Source: Thermus composti (GTDB lineage: Bacteria; Deinococcota; Deinococci; Deinococcales; Thermaceae). From it: a DNA stretch of 64,000 bases. Made by a program: the position numbers and the translations under genes. Location: NCBI RefSeq assembly GCF_014647535.1, contig NZ_BMPJ01000009.1, forward strand, positions 1-64,000, in the 5' to 3' direction. Positions 49,039 through 57,972 of this stretch are shown here, in pieces. The notes under the pieces were generated by a model. That model ran no database searches. It was not told the DNA's origin and worked only from the letters and a program-made list of their open reading frames with translations. How positions within the stretch are numbered: position 1 is the stretch's first letter; each line of letters starts with the position of its first letter.

Positions 49039-50318
49039 CCTTGGCGATCCTCGCGGTCTTCTCCGTGGCCTTGACCCTGCTCGGCTTCGTCCTCCCGCCC
49101 CAGGGCGTGAAACGGGCCACGCTCCTGGGCCTGGCCTTGGCCCTCCTAAGCCTCCTCCTCACCTGGGGGAAGCCCTTCGCCTTCGGGCCCTACACGGTGG
49201 ACGGCGTCTCCCAGGTCTTCACCCTTCTCGCCCTCCTGGGAGCCTTGTGGACCGTGGGCCTCGTGCGCTCGAGGCGGTTTGAGTTCTACCTCCTCGTCCT
49301 CTACGCCGCCTTGGGCATGCACCTCCTCGCCTCCACCCGGCACCTTCTCCTGATGCTCGTGGCCCTCGAGGCCCTCTCCCTCCCCCTCTACGCCCTCGCC
49401 ACCTGGCGCCGGGGGCAGGGCCTCGAGGCGGCCCTCAAGTACTTCCTCCTGGGGGCCTTGGCCGCTGCCTTCTTCCTCTACGGCACCGCCCTCTTCTACG
49501 GGGCCACGGGAAGCTTCCTGGTGGGAACCCCCGGCCAAGGCCCCCTCTACGCCCTGGCCTTGGGCCTCCTCCTGGTGGGCCTCGGCTTCAAGGTGGCCCT
49601 GGCCCCCTTCCACTTCTGGACCCCCGACGTCTACCAGGGTAGCCCCACCCCGGTGGTCCTCTTCATGGCCACCTCGGTGAAGGCCGCCGCCTTCGCCGCC
49701 CTCCTCCGGGTGGCCTCCCCCGGGGTGCCCGACGCCCTCTCCCTCCTCATCGTCCTCTCCGTCCTCCTGGGGAACCTGGCCGCTTTGGGCCAGAAGGAGG
49801 CCAAGCGGCTTCTCGCCTACTCTTCCATCGCCCACGCCGGGTACATGGCCCTCGCCCTCTACACCGGAAACGCCCAGGCCCTGGGCTTCTACCTCCTCAC
49901 CTACGTGCTGGCCACGGGGCTCGCCTTCGCCGTTTTGTCCGAGGTCTCGCCGGACCGGGTGCCCCTGGAAAGCCTAAGGGGCCTCTTCCGCAAGGACCCC
50001 CTTTTGGGCCTCGCCCTCTTCCTGGCCTCCCTCTCCCTTCTCGGCCTTCCCCCCTTGGCGGGCTTTTGGGGGAAGTACCTGGTCTTCCTCGAGGCGGCCA
50101 AGGCAGGGCAGTGGGGGCTTCTAGTCCTCGCCCTCCTCACCAGCGCCGTGAGCGCCTACTACTACCTGGGCCTAGGCCTTGCGGTCTTCCAGAAGGGCGA
50201 GGCAGAGGCCCTTCCCCGGCCTTGGGCCAGGAACGTGGCCCTTCTCGTGGCCCTTCTCCTCCTCCTCCTCGGCCTCTTCCCGGGAAGCCTCCTCCCCGCC
50301 CTGGCGGCCGGAAGCTAA
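49035..50318 (+). CDS. nuoN: NADH-quinone oxidoreductase subunit N (Nqo14)
   Basis: 427 aa antiporter-like subunit, the last gene of the operon. LMLVALEALSLPLYALATW, LGFKVALAPFHFWTPDVYQG and YSSIAHAGYMALAL are diagnostic. Followed at once by a strong terminator. Confidence 0.97.
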   Translation: MTLAILAVFSVALTLLGFVLPPQGVKRATLLGLALALLSLLLTWGKPFAFGPYTVDGVSQVFTLLALLGALWTVGLVRSRRFEFYLLVLYAALGMHLLASTRHLLLMLVALEALSLPLYALATWRRGQGLEAALKYFLLGALAAAFFLYGTALFYGATGSFLVGTPGQGPLYALALGLLLVGLGFKVALAPFHFWTPDVYQGSPTPVVLFMATSVKAAAFAALLRVASPGVPDALSLLIVLSVLLGNLAALGQKEAKRLLAYSSIAHAGYMALALYTGNAQALGFYLLTYVLATGLAFAVLSEVSPDRVPLESLRGLFRKDPLLGLALFLASLSLLGLPPLAGFWGKYLVFLEAAKAGQWGLLVLALLTSAVSAYYYLGLGLAVFQKGEAEALPRPWARNVALLVALLLLLLGLFPGSLLPALAAGS

Positions 50319-50335
50319 GGGACCCTAAGCCTTCG

Positions 50336-50370
50336 GGGAGGGCGCTTTAGCGCCCTCCCAAGGCCTTTTA
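50336..50370 (+). terminator. Intrinsic terminator of the nuo operon
   Basis: GGGAGGGCGC (50336-50345), TTTA loop, GCGCCCTCCC (50350-50359), then AAGGCCTTTTAC. Perfect 10-bp stem about 17 nt after the nuoN stop. Confidence 0.8.
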
Positions 50371-50403
50371 CTAAGCCCCACTGACGACTCCTGGTTTTGG
50401 CCT

Positions 50404-50838
50404 ATGACCCTTTTTAGGCCCCCTTGCCTCCCCAAAGGCCCTTCCCCTAAAGTGGAGCCAAGCGTGGAGGACCCCTGGGCCCACCCGGAGCCTTGGCAGA
50501 AAGACCCCCTGGGCTACGTCCGCCGAAAAGCGGAAGCCCTCCCTCTAGGGGTGCGGGGGGCCTGGCTTTTGGGGGTGGCGAGCGGCTTCCTCTGGCCCGA
50601 GGCCCCACCCCCAATGGACCTTTCCGCCTTCTTCCGCCGCCTCGAGGGGGCCTGGCGGGAATCGGAAGCTTACTTCCTGGAAACGGGGCTAGACTTCCCC
50701 CTCCTGGTGAGCGAGTGGGCCCGGAAGGCCCTAGAACCCCTCCTCTACCGCAAGCGAAAGCCCCCCTACCCCAGGCTCCGCCAGGCCTTCGCCGAGGGCA
50801 GCCGCCTGGGCCAGGCCTTGAGGGCGCGGCAACCCTAG
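50404..50838 (+). CDS. Hypothetical protein
   Basis: 144 aa, soluble, rich in Pro, Arg and aromatic residues (for example WAHPEPWQKDPLGYVRRKAE). No domain recognised. It lies after the nuo terminator and ends convergently with arginase (4-nt overlap). Codon use resembles its neighbours (GC-rich third positions), which favours a real gene. I cannot pick a clear promoter. Confidence 0.6.
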   Translation: MTLFRPPCLPKGPSPKVEPSVEDPWAHPEPWQKDPLGYVRRKAEALPLGVRGAWLLGVASGFLWPEAPPPMDLSAFFRRLEGAWRESEAYFLETGLDFPLLVSEWARKALEPLLYRKRKPPYPRLRQAFAEGSRLGQALRARQP

Positions 50839-51701
50839 AGGATCCGCTTTCCGAGAAGGCTTAGCGCCAGGCCCACCATCATCTCGGCGGTGCGGTTTTT
50901 CTCGTCCAGGATAGGGTTCACCTCCACCAGGTCCAGGCTTTGAACCCTTCCCGACTGGGCCAGGATCTCCATGAGAAGGTGGGCCTCCCGGTAGGTGAGC
51001 CCCCCGGGCACCGGGGTCCCCACCCCGGGGGCCAGGGTGGGGTCCAGGACGTCGGCGTCTAGGGAAACGTGAAGGGGAAGCCCCTCGAGGCGCTCCAAGG
51101 CCTCCTCGGCGATGCGGGCGATGCCTAAGCGGTCCACCTCGTGCATGGTGTAGACCAGGACCCCCATCTCCTTTAAAAGCCGCTTCTCCCCGGGGTCCAG
51201 GCTCCGCACCCCCACCAGGACCACGTCCTTGGGGTCCACCGCCTGGAAGGCCTGGGTGAGCCGCTCGTCCCCTAGGCCTGCCAGCACCGCCAGGGGCATG
51301 CCGTGGATGTTGCCGGAGGGGCTCGTCTCCGGGGTGTTGAAGTCGGCGTGGGCGTCCACCCAGATGACCCCGATCCGCCCCCGGGCCACGCCCGAGACCG
51401 AGCCCATGGAAAGGGAATGGTCCCCCCCCAGCACGATGGGGAAGACCCCCTCGGGCAAGGCCCTAAGCCTTTCCTGAAGCTCCAAGGCCACCTGGCGGAT
51501 CTCCTCCAGGTAGGACCCTTTCCGCTTTCTCAAGGTCTCGGCCAGGGGCACCCTCAGGTCGCCCAGGTCCTCCACCGAAAACCCCAAGGCTTCCAGCTCC
51601 TCCAAAAGCCGGGCGTAGCGGAGGGCGGAAGGCCCCATGTCCACGCCGCGCCTTCCCGCCCCCAGGTCCATGGGCACGCCGATCACCGCCACCCGTTCCA
51701 T
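50835..51701 (-). CDS. Arginase
   Basis: 288 aa from ATG 51701. Ureohydrolase that splits arginine to ornithine and urea with two Mn2+. Metal ligands: GGDHSLSMG, VDAHADFNTPETSPSGNIHG and SLDADVLDPTLAPGVGTP; the C-terminal LVEVNPILDEKNRTAEM is typical. The SPSGNIHG loop favours arginase over agmatinase. The frame runs upstream to 52097 but a TACCAT -10 7 nt before 51701 supports a leaderless start. Divergent from the YceD gene. Confidence 0.92.
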   Translation of the reverse strand: MERVAVIGVPMDLGAGRRGVDMGPSALRYARLLEELEALGFSVEDLGDLRVPLAETLRKRKGSYLEEIRQVALELQERLRALPEGVFPIVLGGDHSLSMGSVSGVARGRIGVIWVDAHADFNTPETSPSGNIHGMPLAVLAGLGDERLTQAFQAVDPKDVVLVGVRSLDPGEKRLLKEMGVLVYTMHEVDRLGIARIAEEALERLEGLPLHVSLDADVLDPTLAPGVGTPVPGGLTYREAHLLMEILAQSGRVQSLDLVEVNPILDEKNRTAEMMVGLALSLLGKRIL

Positions 51702-51708
51702 GGGGGGC

Positions 51709-51714
51709 ATGGTA
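51709..51714 (-). promoter_or_regulatory. -10 element of the arginase gene
   Basis: TACCAT on the minus strand, 7 nt before ATG 51701. An alternative ATG at 51710 would overlap this hexamer. Confidence 0.45.
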
Positions 51715-51775
51715 ACAGAAAGCCCTATGCGTTGCCCGGGAAGTTTATGCCCTAGGAAAAGGGCCCCTTCCGCGC

Positions 51776-51781
51776 TATACT
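51776..51781 (+). promoter_or_regulatory. -10 element of the yceD-rpmF genes (leaderless)
   Basis: TATACT, 7 nt before ATG 51789. No clear -35. Confidence 0.6.
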
Positions 51782-51788
51782 TGAAAAG

Positions 51789-52325
51789 ATGGAGTGCTCC
51801 GAGGTGACCAACATTAACCTGTCCCGCCTTCTCAAGGAAGGGGGCACGGCCCGCGCCGCCGGCGTGGTGCGGGAGGCCTTCTCCGTGGGGGCGGAGCGCT
51901 TTCCCCTGGTGGGGGAGGCCACCTGGAAGGTGGTCGTCACCGCCGTGGGGGGGGAGGAGTACTGGCTTTCGGGGGAGGTGGAGGGGGTGGCCCTCATGGA
52001 GTGCCGCCGCTGCCTCAAGCCCACCCCCACCCCGGTGCGCGCCCACTTCCAGCACCTCCTGCGCTACGAGCCCGGCCTCGAGGCCGTCACCTTCCACGAG
52101 GAAGCGGAGGACGAGTACTACGCCTTCGGCCTGCCCGACCTAGACCTCCTCCCCTTCCTCACCGAGGCCTTCGTGACGGAGATGCCCTACACCGTCTTGT
52201 GCGAAGAGGGGTGCAAGGGGCTTTGCCCGGTGTGCGGGGCAGACCGCAACCTGGTGGACTGCGGACACGAGGTGGCGGTGCGCCACCCCTTCGCCTCCCT
52301 CAAGGACCTCCTTCCCGAGCTCTAG
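51789..52325 (+). CDS. yceD: DUF177 (YceD-family) protein
   Basis: 178 aa. The family, conserved next to rpmF, is linked to 23S rRNA accumulation and ribosome assembly. It has MECRRCLKP in the middle and a C-terminal zinc-like cluster: [17 protein letters not shown] followed by a further Cys (LVDCGHE). The rpmF start lies 55 nt downstream with its own promoter between. Confidence 0.88.
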   Translation: MECSEVTNINLSRLLKEGGTARAAGVVREAFSVGAERFPLVGEATWKVVVTAVGGEEYWLSGEVEGVALMECRRCLKPTPTPVRAHFQHLLRYEPGLEAVTFHEEAEDEYYAFGLPDLDLLPFLTEAFVTEMPYTVLCEEGCKGLCPVCGADRNLVDCGHEVAVRHPFASLKDLLPEL

Positions 52326-52334
52326 CCCGTCTGC

Positions 52335-52340
52335 TATACT
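52335..52340 (+). promoter_or_regulatory. -10 element of rpmF
   Basis: TATACT, 40 nt before ATG 52381. Unlike many neighbours the transcript is leadered, with GGGAGGAAGAA just before the start codon. Confidence 0.55.
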
Positions 52341-52380
52341 GGCAAGGGTTTTGGGGGCGAAGCCCCCGAGGGAGGAAGAA

Positions 52381-52563
52381 ATGGCGAAGCACCCTGTACC
52401 CAAGAAGAAAACCTCCAAGGCCCGGCGCGACGCCCGCCGGAGCCACCACGCCCTGACCCCCCCGACCCTGGTCCCCTGCCCCGAGTGCAAGGCGATGAGG
52501 CCGCCCCACACCGTCTGCCCCGAGTGCGGCTACTACAACGGGCGCAAGGTCCTGGAGGTGTAG
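52381..52563 (+). CDS. rpmF: Large ribosomal subunit protein bL32
   Basis: 60 aa. N-terminus [20 protein letters not shown] is the family's basic stretch; the zinc ribbon has two CPEC pairs (VPCPECKAM and [10 protein letters not shown]). ATG 52381 rather than an upstream GTG, because of the strong ribosome binding site and the known N-terminus. Confidence 0.97.
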   Translation: MAKHPVPKKKTSKARRDARRSHHALTPPTLVPCPECKAMRPPHTVCPECGYYNGRKVLEV

Positions 52564-52581
52564 CCCCTTGCCTTCCCCCTA

Positions 52582-52611
52582 GCCCCAGGTCCCTGGGGCC
52601 TAAACTTTTTT
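52582..52611 (+). terminator. Intrinsic terminator of rpmF
   Basis: GCCCCAG (52582-52588), GTCC-type loop, CTGGGGC (52593-52599), then CTAAACTTTTTT. The T-tract runs into the promoter region of fabH. Confidence 0.75.
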
Positions 52612-52630
52612 ATCCCGAAAAGGATATAGT
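52611..52630 (+). promoter_or_regulatory. fabH promoter with overlapping inverted repeat
   Basis: TATCC (52611-52615), 6-nt spacer CGAAAA, GGATA (52622-52626) form a perfect inverted repeat that overlaps the -10 TATAGT (52625-52630). A repressor bound here would block the promoter. No regulator is encoded nearby. GGGAGG precedes ATG 52655. Confidence 0.45.
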
Positions 52631-52654
52631 AGTCCCCATGACGGGAGGTCGGGC

Positions 52655-53623
52655 ATGAGCGGCATCCTGGCCCTGGGGGCCTACGTGCCCCAAAGGGTCA
52701 TGACCAACAAGGACTTTGAGGCCTACCTGGACACCTCCGACGAGTGGATCGTGACCCGCACCGGGATCCGAGAACGGCGCATCGCCGCCGAGGACGAGTA
52801 CACCTCGGACCTGGCCTTCAAGGCGGTGGAGGACCTCCTCGCCCGCCACCCTGGGGCCCTCGAGGGCGTGGACGGGGTGATCGTGGCCACCAACACCCCC
52901 GACGCCCTCTTCCCCGACACCGCCGCCTTGGTGCAGGCCCGCTTCGGCCTAAACGCCTTCGCCTACGATCTCCTGGCGGGCTGCCCGGGCTGGATCTACG
53001 CCCTGGCCCAGGCCCACGCCCTGGTGGAGGCGGGCCTGGCACAGAAGGTCCTGGTGGTGGGGGCCGAGGCCCTCTCCAAGATCCTGGACTGGAACGACCG
53101 GGCCACCGCCGTCCTCTTCGGGGACGGAGGCGGGGCGGCGGTGGTGGGGAAGGTGCGCCCGGGCTTCGGCTTCCGCTCCTTCGTCTTAGGGGCGGACGGC
53201 ACGGGGGCCAAGGAGCTCTACCACGCCTGCGTGGCCCCCAGGCTTCCCGACGGCACCTCCATGAAAAACCGCCTCTACATGAACGGGCGGGAGGTCTTCA
53301 AGTTCGCCGTGCGGGTGATGAACACCGCCACCCTCGAGGCCATAGAGAAAGCGGGCCTCACCCCCGAGGACATCCGCCTCTTCATCCCCCACCAGGCCAA
53401 CCTCAGGATCATTGACGCCGCCCGGGAGCGCCTTGGCCTTCCCTGGGAACGGGTGGCGGTGAACGTGGACCGGTACGGCAACACCTCCACCGCCTCCATC
53501 CCCTTGGCCCTCAAGGAGGCGGTGGACACGGGGCGGCTCCAGGAAGGGGACCACGTCCTTTTGGTCTCCTTCGGGGCGGGGCTCACCTGGGCCGCCGCCG
53601 TCCTCACCTGGGGGGGTGCCTGA
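52655..53623 (+). CDS. fabH: Beta-ketoacyl-ACP synthase III
   Basis: 322 aa. Starts fatty acid chains by condensing an acyl-CoA with malonyl-ACP. The catalytic Cys is in LLAGCPGWIYAL (about residue 113), His in IPHQANLRI and Asn in DRYGNTSTAS. Thermus makes branched-chain fatty acids, so isobutyryl- or isovaleryl-CoA priming is likely but not provable here. Its stop is next to the fabD ATG. Confidence 0.97.
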   Translation: MSGILALGAYVPQRVMTNKDFEAYLDTSDEWIVTRTGIRERRIAAEDEYTSDLAFKAVEDLLARHPGALEGVDGVIVATNTPDALFPDTAALVQARFGLNAFAYDLLAGCPGWIYALAQAHALVEAGLAQKVLVVGAEALSKILDWNDRATAVLFGDGGGAAVVGKVRPGFGFRSFVLGADGTGAKELYHACVAPRLPDGTSMKNRLYMNGREVFKFAVRVMNTATLEAIEKAGLTPEDIRLFIPHQANLRIIDAARERLGLPWERVAVNVDRYGNTSTASIPLALKEAVDTGRLQEGDHVLLVSFGAGLTWAAAVLTWGGA

Positions 53624-54537
53624 TGTACGCCGCCCTCTTCCCCGGGCAGGGCTCCCAGAAGGTGGGCATGGGGAAAGCCCTCTACGAGGCCTTCCCCGCC
53701 GCCAAGGAGGTGCTAGACCGGGCCGAGGCCACGCTTCCTGGGCTTCTCACGCTCATGTGGGAAGGCCCCGAGGAGGCCCTCACCCTCACGGAGAACCAGC
53801 AGCCCGCCCTCCTCGCCGTGGGCTACGCCGCCTACCGGGCCTTTCTGGAGGCGGGGGGGAAGCCCCCCGCCCTGGCCGCGGGCCACTCCTTGGGGGAGTG
53901 GACGGCCCACGTGGCGGCGGGCACCCTTGAGCTGGAAGACGCCCTAAGGCTCGTGCGCCTTAGGGGCAGGTACATGCAGGAGGCGGTTCCCCCGGGGCGA
54001 GGGGCCATGGCCGCCATCCTCAAGCTTTCCCGGGAGGAGATCGCGGCTGCCCTGAAGGGCCTCGAGGGCGTGGAGATCGCCAACCTCAACGCCCCCGAGC
54101 AGACGGTGATCTCGGGGTGGAAGGAGGCGGTGGAGGAGGCGGCGGAAAGGCTTAAGGCCAAGCGGGCCCGCGTGGTGTTCTTGCCGGTCTCCGCCCCCTT
54201 CCACTCCTCCCTCATGGCCCCCGCCCGGGAAAGGCTCGCCCAGGACCTGGCCCAGGTCCCCCTCAAGCGGCCCCGCTTCCCCGTCTACAGCAACGTGACC
54301 GCCAGGCCCGAGGAGGACCCGGAGAGGATCCGGGCCCTTCTCCTTGAGCAGATCACCGCCCCGGTGCGCTGGGTGGAGATCCTTGGGGACATGGAGGCGA
54401 GGGGGCTAAAGCGCTTTTTGGAGTTCGGGGGGGAGGTCCTAAAGGGCCTCGTGGCCCGCACCCTGAAGGAGGCCGAGGCCCTTTCGGTGCAGGACCCCCA
54501 AAGCCTAAAGCAAGCCCTGGAGGTGGAGGATGCGTAA
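53623..54537 (+). CDS. fabD: Malonyl-CoA:ACP transacylase
   Basis: 304 aa. [15 protein letters not shown] at the N-terminus, catalytic Ser in [13 protein letters not shown], and the His in SAPFHSSLM. Overlaps fabG by 8 nt. Confidence 0.97.
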   Translation: MYAALFPGQGSQKVGMGKALYEAFPAAKEVLDRAEATLPGLLTLMWEGPEEALTLTENQQPALLAVGYAAYRAFLEAGGKPPALAAGHSLGEWTAHVAAGTLELEDALRLVRLRGRYMQEAVPPGRGAMAAILKLSREEIAAALKGLEGVEIANLNAPEQTVISGWKEAVEEAAERLKAKRARVVFLPVSAPFHSSLMAPARERLAQDLAQVPLKRPRFPVYSNVTARPEEDPERIRALLLEQITAPVRWVEILGDMEARGLKRFLEFGGEVLKGLVARTLKEAEALSVQDPQSLKQALEVEDA

Positions 54538-55267
54538 GGCGCTCATCACAGGGGCAAGCCGGGGCATCGGCCGGGCCATCGCCCTCCGGCTTGCCAAGGA
54601 AGGCTTCGCCCTGGCCATCCACTACGGCCAGAACCGGGAAAAGGCCGAGGAGGTGGCGGAGGAGGCGAGGCGTCGGGGAAGCCCCCTGGTGGCGGTCCTC
54701 GGGGCCAACCTCCTCGAGGCGGAGGCGGCCACCGCCCTCGTCCACCAGGCGGCGGAGATCCTGGGGGGCCTGGACACCCTGGTGAACAACGCCGGCATCA
54801 CCCGGGACACCCTCCTGGTGCGCATGAAGGACGAGGACTGGGAGGCGGTCCTGGAGGCCAACCTCTCCGCCGTCTTCCGCACCACCCGGGAGGCGGTGAA
54901 GCTCATGATGAAGGCCCGCTTCGGCCGCATCGTCAACATCACCAGCGTGGTGGGGATCCTGGGGAACCCGGGCCAGGCCAACTACGTGGCCTCCAAGGCG
55001 GGGCTCATCGGCTTCACCCGGGCGGTGGCCAAGGAGTACGCCCAAAGGGGGATCACGGTGAACGCCGTGGCCCCTGGGTTCATTGAGACGGAGATGACGG
55101 AAAAGCTCCCCGAGGAGGTGCGGGAGGCCTACCTCAAGCAGATCCCCATGGGACGCTTCGGCCGCCCCGAGGACGTGGCCGAAGCGGTGGCCTTTTTGGT
55201 CTCGGAGGCCGCGGGCTACATCACCGGCCAGACCCTCTGCGTGGACGGGGGGCTTACCCCTCACTAG
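54530..55267 (+). CDS. fabG: 3-oxoacyl-ACP reductase
   Basis: 245 aa short-chain dehydrogenase. [13 protein letters not shown] binds [13 protein letters not shown], and the catalytic Ser-Tyr-Lys in NITSVVG and YVASKAG. Ends [10 protein letters not shown] as usual for FabG. Confidence 0.97.
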   Translation: MRKALITGASRGIGRAIALRLAKEGFALAIHYGQNREKAEEVAEEARRRGSPLVAVLGANLLEAEAATALVHQAAEILGGLDTLVNNAGITRDTLLVRMKDEDWEAVLEANLSAVFRTTREAVKLMMKARFGRIVNITSVVGILGNPGQANYVASKAGLIGFTRAVAKEYAQRGITVNAVAPGFIETEMTEKLPEEVREAYLKQIPMGRFGRPEDVAEAVAFLVSEAAGYITGQTLCVDGGLTPH

Positions 55268-55270
55268 ACG

Positions 55271-55279
55271 TGCTAAAAT
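55271..55279 (+). promoter_or_regulatory. Extended -10 promoter of acpP
   Basis: TGCTAAAAT is an extended -10 (TGn plus TAAAAT, 55274-55279) right after the fabG stop. CGGGAGG (55285-55291) is the ribosome binding site for ATG 55298. This gives acpP extra transcription beyond the fabHDG messenger. Confidence 0.6.
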
Positions 55280-55297
55280 CCCCCCGGGAGGTTTCCC

Positions 55298-55543
55298 ATG
55301 ACGGAGCAGGAAATCTTTGAAAAGGTGAAGGCGGTGATCGCGGACAAGCTCTCCGTGGAGCCGGAGAAGGTGACCCTCGAGGCCCGCTTCATTGAGGACC
55401 TGGGGGCGGACTCCCTGGACACCGTGGAGCTCATCATGGGCCTGGAGGACGAGTTCGGCCTGGAGATTTCCGACGAGGAGGCGGAGAAGATCCGCACCGT
55501 CAAGGACGCCGTGGAGTATATCAAGGCCAAGCTTTCCGCCTAA
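55298..55543 (+). CDS. acpP: Acyl carrier protein
   Basis: 81 aa, acidic four-helix protein. The phosphopantetheine serine is S39 in [14 protein letters not shown]. Carries growing acyl chains. Confidence 0.98.
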   Translation: MTEQEIFEKVKAVIADKLSVEPEKVTLEARFIEDLGADSLDTVELIMGLEDEFGLEISDEEAEKIRTVKDAVEYIKAKLSA

Positions 55544-55559
55544 GGGGGCTTCCCCCTGG

Positions 55560-55587
55560 GCCCCCGCCCATCCGGGCGGGGGCTTTT
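55560..55587 (+). terminator. Intrinsic terminator of acpP
   Basis: GCCCCCGCCC (55560-55569), ATCC loop, GGGCGGGGGC (55574-55583), TTTT. Perfect 10-bp stem. The fabF promoter follows 6 nt later. Confidence 0.8.
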
Positions 55588-55592
55588 GGCGG

Positions 55593-55598
55593 TATACT
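55593..55598 (+). promoter_or_regulatory. -10 element of fabF (leaderless)
   Basis: TATACT, 6 nt before ATG 55605. Confidence 0.6.
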
Positions 55599-55604
55599 AC
55601 CCCC

Positions 55605-56831
55605 ATGCGACGCGTGGTGGTCACCGGTCTTGGGGCCCTAACCCCCATCGGCGTCGGGCAGGAGGCCTTCCACAAGGCCCAGCTCGCCGGGAAAAGCGGG
55701 GTAAGGACCATCACCCGCTTTGACGCCTCGGCCCTTCCCGTGCGCATCGCCGCCGAGGTGGACGTGGACCCCGAGGCCTATTTGGACAAGAAGGAGCTTA
55801 AGCGCCTGGACCGCTTCGTCCAGTACGCCCTCATCTCCGCCCACCTGGCCCTGGAGGACGCGGGGCTAAAGCCCGAGGCGCTGGACCCCGAGCGGGTGGG
55901 CACCCTGGTGGGCACGGGGATCGGGGGCATGGAGACCTGGGAGGCCCAGAGCAAGGTCTTCCTGGAAAGGGGACCGAACCGCCTGAGCCCCTTCTTCATC
56001 CCCATGATGATCGCCAACATGGCCTCGGCCCACATCGCCATGCGCTACGGCTTCATGGGGCCTTCCACCACCGCGGTCACCGCCTGCGCCACAGGCTCGG
56101 ACGCCATCGGCCAGGCCTTCCGCATGATCCAGTGGGGCGAGGCGGACGTGGTTCTGGCGGGCGGCACCGAGGCCGCCATCACCCCCATGGCCATCGGGGC
56201 CTTCGCGGTGATGCGGGCCCTTTCCACCAGGAACGAAGCCCCCGAGAAGGCAAGCCGCCCCTTCACCCTAAGCCGGGACGGGTTTGTGATGGGGGAGGGG
56301 GCCGGGGTCTTGGTCCTGGAGGAGTACGAGCACGCCAAGCGCCGGGGAGCCCGGATCTACGCCGAGGTCATCGGCTTTGGCCGGAGCGCCGACGCCCACC
56401 ACATCACCGAGCCGCACCCCGAGGGGAAGGGGGCCGCCTTGGCCATGGCGAGGGCCCTGAAGGACGCCGGGGTGGCCCCGGAGCAGGTGGGCTACATCAA
56501 CGCCCACGGCACCTCCACCCCCATCGGGGACAAGGCGGAGGTTCTGGCCATCAAGAAGGTCTTCGGGGAGCACGCCAAGAAGCTCATGGTCTCCAGCACC
56601 AAGAGCATGATCGGCCACCTCCTGGGGGCGGCGGGGGCGGTGGAGGCCATCGCCACGGTGCAGGCCCTCTACCACGGGGTCATCCCCCCCACCATCAACC
56701 TCGAGGACCCCGACCCCGAGCTTGACCTGGACTTCGTCCCCGAGCCCCGGGAGGCCAGGGTGGACTACGCCCTTTCCAACTCCTTCGCCTTCGGCGGGCA
56801 CAACGCCGTCCTCCTCTTCCGCAGGGTCTAG
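55605..56831 (+). CDS. fabF: Beta-ketoacyl-ACP synthase II
   Basis: 408 aa. Elongates acyl-ACP. Catalytic Cys in [10 protein letters not shown] (about residue 161), first His in [11 protein letters not shown] and second in [12 protein letters not shown]. The frame is open back into acpP but ATG 55605 is the family start. Last of the fab genes; dNTPase follows 1 nt later. Confidence 0.97.
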   Translation: MRRVVVTGLGALTPIGVGQEAFHKAQLAGKSGVRTITRFDASALPVRIAAEVDVDPEAYLDKKELKRLDRFVQYALISAHLALEDAGLKPEALDPERVGTLVGTGIGGMETWEAQSKVFLERGPNRLSPFFIPMMIANMASAHIAMRYGFMGPSTTAVTACATGSDAIGQAFRMIQWGEADVVLAGGTEAAITPMAIGAFAVMRALSTRNEAPEKASRPFTLSRDGFVMGEGAGVLVLEEYEHAKRRGARIYAEVIGFGRSADAHHITEPHPEGKGAALAMARALKDAGVAPEQVGYINAHGTSTPIGDKAEVLAIKKVFGEHAKKLMVSSTKSMIGHLLGAAGAVEAIATVQALYHGVIPPTINLEDPDPELDLDFVPEPREARVDYALSNSFAFGGHNAVLLFRRV

Positions 56832-56832
56832 G

Positions 56833-57963
56833 ATGCTCTTCCCCCGGGAACGCCTCCTGGAGCTCGAGGCCAGGCGCCTCGCCCCCTACGCCCAAAAGGC
56901 CCAGGACACCCGGGGGCGCAAGCACCCGGAGCCCGAGTCCCCCTACCGCACCCCCTACCAGAAGGACCGGGACCGGATCCTCCACACCACCGCCTTCCGC
57001 CGCCTGGAGTACAAGACCCAGGTCCTGCCCGGTTGGGCCGGGGACTACTACCGCACCCGCCTCACCCACACCCTGGAGGTGGCCCAGGTCTCCCGCTCCA
57101 TCGCCCGCGCCCTGGGCCTCAACGAGGACCTCACCGAGGCCATCGCCCTCTCCCACGACCTGGGCCACCCCCCTTTCGGCCACACCGGGGAGAAGGCGCT
57201 CCACGAGCTCATGCGGGCCCACGGGGGGTTTGAGCACAACGCCCAGGCCCTAAGGATCCTCACCCACCTGGAGGTGCGCTACCCCGGCTTCCGGGGCCTC
57301 AACCTCACCTACGAGGTCCTGGAGGGGATCGCCACCCACGAGGCCGCCTACGCCCCGAGCTTCAAGCCCGACTACCCGGGCCAGGGGACCCTGGAGGCCC
57401 AGGTGGTGGACCTCTCCGACGCCATCGCCTACGCCGCCCACGACCTGGACGACGGGCTTAGGGCGGGGCTTCTGCGCCCCGAGGAACTCCATGAGGTTCC
57501 CCTTCTCAAGGCCTTGGCCCTGGAGGAGGGCCTGGACCTCCTCAGGCTTCCCGAGCTGGACCGGCGGGTTTTGGTGCGGCAGCTCCTCGGCTACTTCATC
57601 GCCGCCGCCATAGAGGCCACCCACGCCCGGGTGGAAGAGGCGGGCGTGCAAAGCGCCGAGGCGGTGCGGAACCACCCAAGCCGCCTCGCCGCCCTCACCC
57701 AGGAGGCGGAGAAGGCTTTACGGGAACTGAAAGGCTTTCTCCAGGAGCGCTTCTACCGCCATCCCGAGGTCTTGAGGGAAAGGCTCCGGGCGGAGGCGGT
57801 CCTTGTGGGGCTTTTCACCGCCTACACCCGGCACCCGGAGATCCTGCCCAAGGAGGTCCAAGGGCGCATAGAGGAAGAGGGCCTGGAGCGGGCGGTGTGC
57901 GACTACATCGCCGGGATGACGGACCGCTTCGCCCTCGAGGCCTACCGCCGCCTCTTCCCTTAA
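56833..57963 (+). CDS. dNTP triphosphohydrolase (dGTPase-like)
   Basis: 376 aa HD-domain protein. Releases triphosphate from dNTPs. HD motif: RTRLTHTLEVAQVSR, then ALSHDLGHPPFGHTGE, VVDLSDAIAYAAHDLDD. It resembles the studied T. thermophilus enzyme, which is activated by dNTPs. The start follows the fabF stop by 1 nt; the function is unrelated to fatty acids. Confidence 0.92.
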   Translation: MLFPRERLLELEARRLAPYAQKAQDTRGRKHPEPESPYRTPYQKDRDRILHTTAFRRLEYKTQVLPGWAGDYYRTRLTHTLEVAQVSRSIARALGLNEDLTEAIALSHDLGHPPFGHTGEKALHELMRAHGGFEHNAQALRILTHLEVRYPGFRGLNLTYEVLEGIATHEAAYAPSFKPDYPGQGTLEAQVVDLSDAIAYAAHDLDDGLRAGLLRPEELHEVPLLKALALEEGLDLLRLPELDRRVLVRQLLGYFIAAAIEATHARVEEAGVQSAEAVRNHPSRLAALTQEAEKALRELKGFLQERFYRHPEVLRERLRAEAVLVGLFTAYTRHPEILPKEVQGRIEEEGLERAVCDYIAGMTDRFALEAYRRLFP

Positions 57964-57966
57964 AAT
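57961..57966 (+). promoter_or_regulatory. -10 element of lysN (leaderless)
   Basis: TAAAAT, formed by the dNTPase stop codon and following bases, 6 nt before GTG 57973. Confidence 0.45.
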
Positions 57967-57972
57967 GGGAAG

